Assembly: GCA_035652495.1 (NCBI GenBank)
Contig: DASRDS010000422.1
Location: 1-12,913 of the forward strand
Direction of reading: 5' to 3'
DNA length: 12,913 bases
Source: DASRDS01 sp035652495
GTDB taxonomy: Bacteria; Gemmatimonadota; Gemmatimonadetes; Gemmatimonadales; Gemmatimonadaceae
Shown here piece after piece: positions 6,427 to 12,737 of this stretch. The notes beneath the pieces were generated by a model that ran no database searches, was not told where the DNA came from, and saw nothing but the letters and a program-made list of their open reading frames with translations. The position numbers and the translations under genes are program-made. Within the stretch, counting starts at the first letter, position 1; every line of letters starts with the position of its first letter.

Positions 6427-8263
6427 CGATCACGCCCTGACGCCCCTCGCGCCCCATCAGGGCCATGCACGACACGAGGCACTGGATCGCCTTCCCGCGC
6501 CGGTTCGTCGCGTCGACGATCACCTGCTCGCCGTCGGATTCGCCCACGAGCGTGAGTCGCATGGGCCGTTTGAGCTGGTGGACCGGCAGCCCGATATCGA
6601 GGCTGAAGAAGTTTCTGCCGTCCACCTCATCCCGCCGGAGACCCCACATGTCCTCGGCCTTGCCGTTCCAGATCAGGATCGTGTACTCTCGATCGACGAC
6701 GACCACCGCGCCGCGGAAGCTGCCGAGGATCGACTCCATGAACGCATTGACGTCGTTCAATTCGTCACTCCGCGTTCGCAGCTCCTCGTTGATCGTCTGC
6801 AGCTCTTCGTTCGTCGACTGGAGCTCCTCGTTCATGGTCTCCAGCTCTTCGTTGGTCGACTGCAGCTCCTCGTTCGTCGTCTCCAGCTCTTCGACGGTCG
6901 ATTGGAGCTCCTCATTCGTCGTCTCCAGCTCCTCGTTCGTCGATTGCAGTTCTTCGTACGCCGTCTCGAGCTCCTGGTTCGTGTGCTCGAGCTCTTGCTG
7001 CAGGCGCTTGGGCGCCGAGACATCGGCGAAGGAGACGCTGATGCCGACCGAGGTGCCGAGGCCGTCGAACAAGGGCGTGGCGATGGTCTCCAACCAGCGA
7101 ACCTCGCCGGCCTTCGGCGACCACTCGATCTCCCGCAGCGAGATGGGTCTCCGTTCGGCGTAGGCCTGGTCGATCAGCGAACGCAGGTCGACGGGCCGGT
7201 ATGAGACCTCCAGGTCCTGCAAGGGACGCCCCACATCGCCCATCCCCACGGAGAACATAGACCGGGCGCGCTCGTTGACGAGATGCAGCGTCCCCTCTCG
7301 ATCGATGACGATCTGCGCAATCGGCGAGGCATCGAACGCGGCATCGCGCGCGCGCAGATTTTCTTCCGAAGGGATCCCCGGCTCATTCGCGGTCTGAGCG
7401 AACACCAGCAAGCGGTCCCGCAACTCGGGGCGGGAGAGCTTGACCGAGATGCGGCGCTTGAGATCGATCGGCGCAAAGTTCCCTCGTTGGGCCAGCATCG
7501 TCTCCGCGCGACCCAGATACATGACGCCGCCGTCGTTGAGCGCGAAGTGGAATCGGGCGAGGATGCGCGCCTGCGTCTCGGCGTTGAAGTACATCAGGGT
7601 ATTGCGGCAGGCGAGGAGATCGATGCGCGAGATCGGCGCATCCTGCACGAGATCGTGGCGGCCGAAAATCAGCTGCCGGCGGAGATCCTTGCGGACGGCG
7701 GCGGTGCCGTTCTCCAGCGGCTCGAAGTACCGGTCGCGATAGAGGGGCGGGACCTCTTCCACCTCGCGGTCCTCGTAGGCCGCGTGTCGCGCTTTGCTCA
7801 ACGCCTGTTCATCGACATCGGTCGCATAGATCTTCACGCGATTGCGGAACTCCTCCGGTCCCAGCAACTCGGCGAAGATCATGGCCAGCGTGTAGGCTTC
7901 CTCCCCGGAGGCACACCCGGCGCTCCACACGCGGATCGGGTCGGCCGGGCGTCGATTGAGGACATACTCGGGAATCACCTCTTTCGCCAACTTCTCCCAC
8001 GAGTCGACGTCACGAAAGAAGCTGGTGACGTTAATGAGAATCGTGTCGAACAGCGGCGCGAACTCCTCCGGGTGCACCTCGAGATAATCCAGATACTGCG
8101 TGTAGTCCTCGAGGTGCAGCTGCCGCATGCGCTTGTCGATCCGACGCACGAGGCTCGACCGCTTATACCCCGTGAAGTCAAAGCCGCGGACCCGCTTCAG
8201 ATGCTCGAGGAGCGCCTCGAAGGCGGGCGACGGTTCGGGAGCGGCCATCTTATGGTTCAACAT
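6353..8263 (-). CDS. CheR-type methyltransferase with PAS, coiled coil and second PAS
   Basis: This is a 636-aa protein. CheR N-terminal helical domain: about 15-70. The SAM-dependent methyltransferase domain contains NVTSFFR (78-84), the SAM loop SAGCASGEEAY (114-124), Asp149 and DLLACRNTLMYF (215-226). A first PAS domain spans about 305-417. Then comes a long heptad coiled coil of repeated NEELQST/NEELETT units (428-502) and a second PAS domain (504-620). CheR enzymes methylate glutamates on chemoreceptors. In PAS-containing hybrids the targets are often unknown. There is no histidine kinase domain at the end, unlike larger CheB-CheR-PAS-kinase hybrids. The ATG at 8263 overlaps the CheB stop by 14 nt; a second in-frame ATG at 8248 begins 1 nt past the CheB stop. 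Either start implies translational coupling with CheB. Confidence 0.93.
   Translation of the reverse strand: MLNHKMAAPEPSPAFEALLEHLKRVRGFDFTGYKRSSLVRRIDKRMRQLHLEDYTQYLDYLEVHPEEFAPLFDTILINVTSFFRDVDSWEKLAKEVIPEYVLNRRPADPIRVWSAGCASGEEAYTLAMIFAELLGPEEFRNRVKIYATDVDEQALSKARHAAYEDREVEEVPPLYRDRYFEPLENGTAAVRKDLRRQLIFGRHDLVQDAPISRIDLLACRNTLMYFNAETQARILARFHFALNDGGVMYLGRAETMLAQRGNFAPIDLKRRISVKLSRPELRDRLLVFAQTANEPGIPSEENLRARDAAFDASPIAQIVIDREGTLHLVNERARSMFSVGMGDVGRPLQDLEVSYRPVDLRSLIDQAYAERRPISLREIEWSPKAGEVRWLETIATPLFDGLGTSVGISVSFADVSAPKRLQQELEHTNQELETAYEELQSTNEELETTNEELQSTVEELETTNEELQSTNEELETMNEELQSTNEELQTINEELRTRSDELNDVNAFMESILGSFRGAVVVVDREYTILIWNGKAEDMWGLRRDEVDGRNFFSLDIGLPVHQLKRPMRLTLVGESDGEQVIVDATNRRGKAIQCLVSCMALMGREGRQGVIVTMEQVAESLRRPLVVQDGGDQES
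6758..6982 (-). repeat. Tandem ~21/42-nt coding repeat for the CheR-PAS coiled coil
   Basis: About ten imperfect 21-nt units, alternating in a 42-nt pattern, encode residues 428-502 of the CheR-PAS protein. Each unit gives a heptad with the core N-E-E-L, and Q-S-T or E-T-T/M linkers alternate. The repeat stays in frame and is a known trait of CheR-PAS proteins. Such DNA may change length by recombination, altering the coil by whole heptads. Confidence 0.85.
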
Positions 8264-9341
8264 AGGGTTTGGCGTTTCGTCGGATCAAGGGCTCCGATTT
8301 GACGCCGCTTTCGGCAGCGCCGGGGTCCGACACCCGAGTGGCGCGCAGCGCCGTGCGGATCACTTGTGCGCGCCGGCGGTGTTCGTCGGCTTGCGCGAAG
8401 AACCGGTTTGCCGCCTCCACGCTTCCGCGACCGCGGAGTCGCTCGCCGATCGTCGTCGACAGCGCGGCGCTCTCCTCGAGGACCCGGAGCGCCGCCCACA
8501 ACGCCGACTCCAGCGCATCCGACTGCTCCTCCAACAATGCTTGGGCGGACCAGGCGTGCCCGACGCGGCAGCGGTAGTGGAGTACATCGCCATCCGTCAG
8601 CCGGAACAACGCACCGCCGCACGACGGACACCCGAAGCCGGAGGGGACGCCAGGCCGCCGGTCGGTCTCCAGAAACGCCGGCTCCGGCGCGGCCTCGGCG
8701 ACCTCCTGCGTCTCCTCGACCATCTCCTCGACGGTTGTCGACGGGTCGGCCTCGATATCGAGCGGCTCCCCCACAATGCGGGCGACCTCACGAGCCAGCT
8801 CAACGGTCGGAGCAACCAGGTCGAGCTGAAGCTCTTCGGCCGCGTGTTGCGGCATACCACCGTAGAGCGCTTCCTTGGGATCCTGGGCCAGCGCGATGCC
8901 GCCCCGCATCTTGATCGCGCCGAGTCCCGCCACACCGTCGTACAGATTGCCCGATAGGACTACCCCGATACAGCGAGGGCCCCAGGCGACGGCGGCACTT
9001 CGGAATAGCGGATCGACCGCTGGGCGAAAGCCGTTTTCTTTGGGCCCCATCACGACGCTGACTGCCCCGCGTCTCAGCAGGAGGTGCCGGTCTGGTTTCG
9101 CGACATAGATGCGGCCCGGCACGATCCGCTCGTTATGCGTGGCTTGCCGCACCGGCAGCGCGCTGGCCCGGTTCAATATCAGCGGCAGCCGACTACGACT
9201 GGCCGACGAGGTATGCAGGACGACGAAGATCGCGGCTGGAAGGTCGGCGGGTAGCGCCCCCACGAATTCCGTGAGCGCCTGGACGCCTCCCGCCGAGGCG
9301 CCGACCACAACAATGTCGCGCCGCATTGGATTGGGTGGCAT
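8250..9341 (-). CDS. CheB-type protein-glutamate methylesterase with C-terminal zinc-ribbon-like tail, no receiver domain
   Basis: This 363-aa protein has its catalytic domain at residues 7-190. The CheB triad is visible: Ser16 in GASAGG, His43 in VVLHTSS and Asp135 in LSGNLYDG. The receiver domain that normally precedes CheB is absent, so phosphorylation cannot control it in the usual way. A Glu-rich linker (203-220) leads to GCPSCGG (Cys238, Cys241) and YRCRVGH (Cys258, His262), a likely zinc-binding knuckle. A helical region (265-337) and a polar tail follow. CheB removes methyl groups from receptor glutamates, opposing the CheR-PAS encoded immediately downstream with a 14-nt overlap, so the two likely form an antagonistic pair. 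Starts at 9341 and 9326 (Met6) are both possible. No clear ribosome site is seen. Confidence 0.93.
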   Translation of the reverse strand: MPPNPMRRDIVVVGASAGGVQALTEFVGALPADLPAAIFVVLHTSSASRSRLPLILNRASALPVRQATHNERIVPGRIYVAKPDRHLLLRRGAVSVVMGPKENGFRPAVDPLFRSAAVAWGPRCIGVVLSGNLYDGVAGLGAIKMRGGIALAQDPKEALYGGMPQHAAEELQLDLVAPTVELAREVARIVGEPLDIEADPSTTVEEMVEETQEVAEAAPEPAFLETDRRPGVPSGFGCPSCGGALFRLTDGDVLHYRCRVGHAWSAQALLEEQSDALESALWAALRVLEESAALSTTIGERLRGRGSVEAANRFFAQADEHRRRAQVIRTALRATRVSDPGAAESGVKSEPLIRRNAKPYVEP

Positions 9342-9398
9342 CGTTTGGGGCTGGGTGGATCGTTTTGGCGCAACAATCGTGCTGCGTAATTCGCGCTT

Positions 9399-9977
9399 CT
9401 AGGCGTATTCCATGCCGGCCCGCCGACGAAGCGCCGGGGCGATTTCGCCCCGCGGCACGACCACGTCTACTCGTCCGGTCGCGAGCGCGGACAAGGGCAT
9501 CCCATCGTGCAGCGCCGTGCTCGGATCCTCGACGATGACGAGGCCGTTATGGTCCTTCACGCTCCGCACGCCCTCCGCGCCATCCCTTCCGAGGCCAGTC
9601 AACACGACCGCGATCAGCCGTGGGCCGTACGCCACGGCGGCCGTTTCGAACAGGGAGTCGCCGGAGGGACGCACGAAATGGCGGCGCGGGCCTTGGGTCA
9701 ACGCGACCGTCTCGGCTGGACCGATGCCCATGTGCCAATCCGGGATCGCGACGTAGATCGTGCCGGGCTTGAGCACGTCCCCGTCGCACGCGGAGCGCAC
9801 GCCGAGTTGCACCACTCGCCTGAAGATTTCCACCAAGTGGGATGCCCTGGTCGGCGCCAGGTGCACCATCACCGCGATCGGAAGGGGAAAATCCGCCGGC
9901 AGCGCGCCGAGGATCTCGATCAAGCCGCGATGAGCGCCCGCCGACCCGATGATCGCCACCAAGCCGTACGCGCCCAT
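9399..9977 (-). CDS. Single-domain CheB-like methylesterase with shortened serine loop
   Basis: Starting from the ATG at 9977 the protein has 192 aa; a GTG at 9983 adds two residues and is equally open. It is a lone CheB catalytic domain with no receiver. In numbering from the GTG, Ser14 lies in IIGSAGAHRGL, His41 in VMVHLAP and Asp134 in LTGLGRDG, so all three triad residues can be aligned. However, the GASAGG loop of the neighbour appears here as G-SAGA, one residue shorter and with the second Gly lost. The rest aligns well with the downstream CheB, including GALPAD, an IYVA-P segment, a segment of FRP/VRP type, AVA-GPR and a DP--AL--GMP run. It is a divergent paralogue 57 bp upstream of that gene. 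It may be active, weakly active or regulatory. Confidence 0.86.
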   Translation of the reverse strand: MGAYGLVAIIGSAGAHRGLIEILGALPADFPLPIAVMVHLAPTRASHLVEIFRRVVQLGVRSACDGDVLKPGTIYVAIPDWHMGIGPAETVALTQGPRRHFVRPSGDSLFETAAVAYGPRLIAVVLTGLGRDGAEGVRSVKDHNGLVIVEDPSTALHDGMPLSALATGRVDVVVPRGEIAPALRRRAGMEYA

Positions 9978-10030
9978 AGCCACATCGTTGTTGTTAGGGG
10001 GAACAGCTATCGCAAGCTACCATCCGGGCG

Positions 10031-10411
10031 TCACGCCGCGTAGTACGCTTCGATCCCCCAGCGAACCACATCGTCCATCAAGGATCGCGCGAGCGCGACA
10101 TCGAGCTTATCGTCCTCGACGTCGAGCACCATGCTCTTCAGCTCTATGAGCATTTTTTCTGGTGGCACACCCTTGGCGCGTTCCGATGCCGCCAGGGCCG
10201 CGACTGAGTCGCGCAGTCGGTCACGGATGGCGACCGATCGACCAACGAGCTGATCGGACCACAGCACACGTTCCCTGGACTCGTCCAGAGACTCGAGACT
10301 ACGCGCGTGTTGTGCTTTCGCCCTGGCTACCCTGTCGACGACGCGAATGAGCAGGGTTCGAGCGTCGCGGGCGAGCGGCGATCGGAATTCGCTTAGGAAA
10401 CGGCTGTCCAT
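10031..10411 (-). CDS. Small helical protein of unknown function, paralogue of its upstream neighbour (copy 2)
   Basis: This is a 126-aa, charged, apparently all-helical protein with no signal peptide or membrane helix. Over about 109 aligned positions roughly 60 are identical to the protein encoded at 10432-10821, by hand count. Shared elements are RTLL (18-21), a WSD-L-G segment, ERA-G-PPEK (78-87), LKSM, DKL, ARSL and the terminal DDVVRWGIE-YYAA. The first 16 residues differ. The invariant PPEK and terminal WGIE-YY elements suggest a binding surface rather than a simple coiled coil. I do not recognise a named domain. It lies 20 bp after its paralogue and about 53 bp before the CheB-like gene, on the same strand, so a link with the CheB/CheR-PAS proteins is likely. 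Confidence 0.8.
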   Translation of the reverse strand: MDSRFLSEFRSPLARDARTLLIRVVDRVARAKAQHARSLESLDESRERVLWSDQLVGRSVAIRDRLRDSVAALAASERAKGVPPEKMLIELKSMVLDVEDDKLDVALARSLMDDVVRWGIEAYYAA

Positions 10412-10490
10412 ATGACAGGCTCAGCAGTGGGTCACGCAGCGTAGTAGCTCTCGATCCCCCAGCGTACCACATCGTCGACCAATGACCGGG
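10031..10490 (-). repeat. Direct repeat from tandem duplication: conserved 3' ends of the two small-protein genes
   Basis: The 3' end of each gene carries a near-identical stretch, at 10031-10089 and 10432-10490, offset by 401 bp. Each begins with the complement of the stop codon followed by codons for DDVVRWGIE-YYAA. A core such as TCGATCCCCCAGCG is identical in both. The copies otherwise differ at many synonymous and replacement sites, so the duplication is old and conservation here reflects selection on the protein. Confidence 0.7.
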
Positions 10491-10821
10491 CATCGGCTCC
10501 CAATTTATCAGCGTTGGCGTCGATGATCATACTTTTAAGCAAGGTCAGTACCTTCTCCGGCGGTGCTCCGTTAGCCCGCTCGATCGCCGCGATGCGACCG
10601 ACCGCGGCATGCAACTGGTCCGCGATCAACCTCGATTCGCCCAAGAGATAGTCTGACCATACGACATGTTCGAGGGCCTTGAATACCAATTCATCGCCAC
10701 GTCTTTGGTGGGCTTTCGCTTGGGCGATCGCCTCGACGGTGCGGTGGAGCAGAGTGCGTGTGTCTAGAACAACGCGGGACCGGGCGCCAGGAGAGCGATC
10801 TCCAGGAGAGCCACCATTCAT
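10432..10821 (-). CDS. Small helical protein of unknown function, paralogue of its downstream neighbour (copy 1)
   Basis: This is a 129-aa protein starting at the ATG at 10821. The first 18 residues are Gly/Ser/Pro/Arg-rich and probably disordered. The rest is predicted helical, with RTLLHRTVEAIAQAKA (22-37), VWSDYLLGES, ERANGAPPEK (81-90), LLKSMIID, ADKL, ARSLVDDVV and the terminal RWGIESYYAA. It shares this whole core with the protein at 10031-10411, so the pair arose by tandem duplication. No enzyme motif, signal peptide or membrane segment is seen. It is the first gene of the minus-strand run leading to the CheB/CheR-PAS genes and follows the cytochrome b-c gene by 76 bp. A 60-bp sample inside it (10501-10560) is about 45% GC, lower than its neighbours. 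Confidence 0.8.
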   Translation of the reverse strand: MNGGSPGDRSPGARSRVVLDTRTLLHRTVEAIAQAKAHQRRGDELVFKALEHVVWSDYLLGESRLIADQLHAAVGRIAAIERANGAPPEKVLTLLKSMIIDANADKLGADARSLVDDVVRWGIESYYAA

Positions 10822-10897
10822 AGCTGTCGTCGGACAACGAGGGGATGCTCAATTAGGGCCCTTTCGTCGTTCCTGTCAAGCTGGAGACGGTCCATCC

Positions 10898-12232
10898 CTA
10901 GTGTCGGGATTCGAGAAACGAGACCAGAGCGGCGAGCTCCCCGTCGCCAAGCTTGAGCGCATACCCTGGCATGCCATTGCCGCCACCCAAGATGCGCGAG
11001 ATGATCTGGGCGTGGTCCATTCGGCGGCCCACCGTCGTGAGATCCGGGCCATAGTGCCCGCCGTCATGGCCGATGGCGTGACAGAACTCGCAGCCTCGAT
11101 CGTGAAAGACTTTCGCTCCTGTCACGTCGGCGGCGAGCGGCGGCGCCGCGAAATCAGGCGACCATGGCGCTCGCTCGCCGAGTTGCCAGAAGAACCCGAC
11201 GATAACGACGGCGGCGACGATGATGGGAATCGCCCATGGCCGATCGCGAAACCGCCGGCCGCCGTGACCGAAGACGAACGGCAGCGCGACGAGCACGAGC
11301 CCAAAGAGGAGCGGTGCGAGCACGATCACGTACGGTTCGGTCGCTTTGGGAATCCAGGCGAGGAACGCGAAGTACCACATGAAATACCAGTCGGGTCGCG
11401 GGCTCGCGTCGACGGCCGTCGGATCCGGTGGACGTCCTAGTGCTTTCGGTCCGACGACGACCGCGAGCGCGATGATGGCGGCGACGACCGCGAACGCCAT
11501 CACGGCATCGCGCCACGCCGCGAATGGCCAGAATGGTCTCCCCCGTTTTTCCAAGAGTTCGCGATACCATGGGATGTAGTCCGCCGACTCTCGTGGTGCA
11601 CCGAGACTCGTGCGCTCGGAGATGCCGTTTTTCAAAAGCAACGCGATATGAAAGACGACGCCGACGATGATGAGGCCCGGAATGAAAAACACGTGCGTCG
11701 CGAACGCGCGCGACAGGGTGGGCCCGCCCACGGTTGCACCACCCAGGATGACGTGCGCCAACCATCGTCCGATGCCAGGCGTGCGCGCCGCCTGCTCGGC
11801 TGCGATCACGCTCGACCAGATGCCGTCCTGATCCCAGCGCATGAGTTGGCCCGTGAACGCCATGATCAGCGTCAACAGGAACAAAATCGCGCCCGTAAAC
11901 CAGTTCATCTCGCGCGGATGCTTGTATGACCCCGTCAAGAACACGCGGGAGATGTGCGCGCCGATCAAGATCATCATGGCGCCCGCGCCGAAGTAATGCA
12001 TACCGCGCAGAATGCGCCCAAGGCCGCCGCCATTGGTGATGACCTCGAGGCTGTGATACGCATCGGCCGTCGATGGCACATACACGGTAGCGAGCACGGT
12101 ACCGGTCACGACTTGCACTAAGAACGCGACGAGCGTCGCGCTGCCGAGTACGTAACGCCAGTCTGTGCCGGGAGGTACCGGATGTCGCGCGAGGCGCTTG
12201 AGCCACTCCCAGAACTCAAACAGAGAGTGCAC
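10898..12232 (-). CDS. Cytochrome b with fused C-terminal cytochrome c domain (quinol:cytochrome c oxidoreductase)
   Basis: The protein has 444 aa from a GTG at 12232. The frame is open to an ATG at 12340, but that extension lies over conserved Rieske codons, has no cytochrome b similarity and is rejected. The chosen start overlaps the Rieske stop by 17 nt. Heme b ligands are His79 and His93 (helix B) and His180 and His195 (helix D). The 14 residues between the helix D pair are the b6-type spacing. The Qo motif is PDWY (280-283), typical of menaquinol enzymes. Subunit IV-like helices follow. The C-terminal periplasmic domain has CEFCH (381-385) for heme c and Met421 in GMPGY as probable sixth ligand. 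The protein therefore combines cytochrome b6, subunit IV and a c1-like function in one chain. It oxidises quinol and passes electrons out via the Rieske protein. Confidence 0.94.
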   Translation of the reverse strand: MHSLFEFWEWLKRLARHPVPPGTDWRYVLGSATLVAFLVQVVTGTVLATVYVPSTADAYHSLEVITNGGGLGRILRGMHYFGAGAMMILIGAHISRVFLTGSYKHPREMNWFTGAILFLLTLIMAFTGQLMRWDQDGIWSSVIAAEQAARTPGIGRWLAHVILGGATVGGPTLSRAFATHVFFIPGLIIVGVVFHIALLLKNGISERTSLGAPRESADYIPWYRELLEKRGRPFWPFAAWRDAVMAFAVVAAIIALAVVVGPKALGRPPDPTAVDASPRPDWYFMWYFAFLAWIPKATEPYVIVLAPLLFGLVLVALPFVFGHGGRRFRDRPWAIPIIVAAVVIVGFFWQLGERAPWSPDFAAPPLAADVTGAKVFHDRGCEFCHAIGHDGGHYGPDLTTVGRRMDHAQIISRILGGGNGMPGYALKLGDGELAALVSFLESRH

Positions 12233-12689
12233 GAGTGCGAACCATGACGCGTGAGCCGTCCACGCGGGTCGGGTATCGAGCGAGGGCGCGAGGCGGTGGT
12301 CCGCCGGCGACTGAGCCGTCGGCGTAGTACACGCCACCATGGCACGGACAGAGGAAGAGCTGCGCGCCGCTCTCCCAGCGTACGGGACAGCCCAGGTGGG
12401 TGCAGTTGAGTGAGAAGGCGACGAACTCGGTCGCGCTCGTTCGCCTCAGCCAGACCGCGACGTCGGAGGCCTGCCCCGCCCACGGCACCGCCGCCGCGTC
12501 GACAAATCGTGCCTCGACCGTCTCGCCGATGCGGAAGTCATCGAGGGCGCCGACGGCGCGCCAGTCTTCGCGTGGTCGTCGTGGCGGTGGCTCGAAGAGA
12601 AACCCGATCGCGGGAATGGATGCCGCTATGGCGGCGACCGCACCAAGGCCAGCCGTGAGCCACGAGAGAAATCGACGGCGCGTCTCCAC
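12216..12689 (-). CDS. Rieske [2Fe-2S] iron-sulfur protein of the cytochrome bc complex
   Basis: This 157-aa protein starts at a GTG at 12689; an in-frame stop lies a few codons upstream, so no longer start exists. The N-terminus has a twin-arginine-like motif RRRFLSWL (4-11) followed by a hydrophobic anchor (12-32), as in Tat-exported Rieske proteins. The cluster-binding motifs are CTHLGC (96-101) and CPCHGG (114-119). Cys96, His98, Cys114 and His117 bind the 2Fe-2S cluster, and Cys101-Cys116 form the disulfide. A GGPPPRALARYP segment (129-140) matches the usual Pro loop. It takes an electron from quinol at the Qo site of the cytochrome b encoded directly downstream, with overlapping ends, and passes it to the fused heme c. 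Confidence 0.95.
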   Translation of the reverse strand: METRRRFLSWLTAGLGAVAAIAASIPAIGFLFEPPPRRPREDWRAVGALDDFRIGETVEARFVDAAAVPWAGQASDVAVWLRRTSATEFVAFSLNCTHLGCPVRWESGAQLFLCPCHGGVYYADGSVAGGPPPRALARYPTRVDGSRVMVRTRALSV

Positions 12690-12737
12690 GGCGTGCCGTC
12701 AGGCAAATGGTATGCAACGTGCCCGCCTAGGTGACGA
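12690..12737. promoter_or_regulatory. Divergent intergenic region with ribosome site for the cytochrome c gene
   Basis: These 48 bp separate the Rieske gene from the divergent cytochrome c gene, so promoters for both must lie here or inside the flanking coding ends. AGGTG (12729-12733) is a good Shine-Dalgarno four bases before the ATG at 12738. TATGCA (12711-12716) could act as a plus-strand -10 box, but no matching -35 box was found with confidence. Confidence 0.4.

Noticed and set aside
6758..6982. Possible CRISPR array or satellite
   Set aside because: Repeats are contiguous, imperfect and in frame, without unique spacers; they encode protein heptads.
6296..7204. Plus-strand open frame with LQLLVRRL-like repeats
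   Set aside because: The repeats are the antisense of the coiled-coil heptads of CheR-PAS.
7283..8302. Plus-strand open frame of 339 codons
   Set aside because: Antisense to the CheR catalytic domain, whose SAM-binding and CRN motifs are intact.
10855..10862. AGGGCCCT palindrome between cytochrome b-c and the first small paralogue
   Set aside because: Eight bases, common in GC-rich DNA, with no stem extension or T tract.
11154..12206. Second minus-strand frame of 350 codons inside the cytochrome b gene
   Set aside because: Arg/His-rich out-of-frame reading of cytochrome b, without hydrophobic helices.
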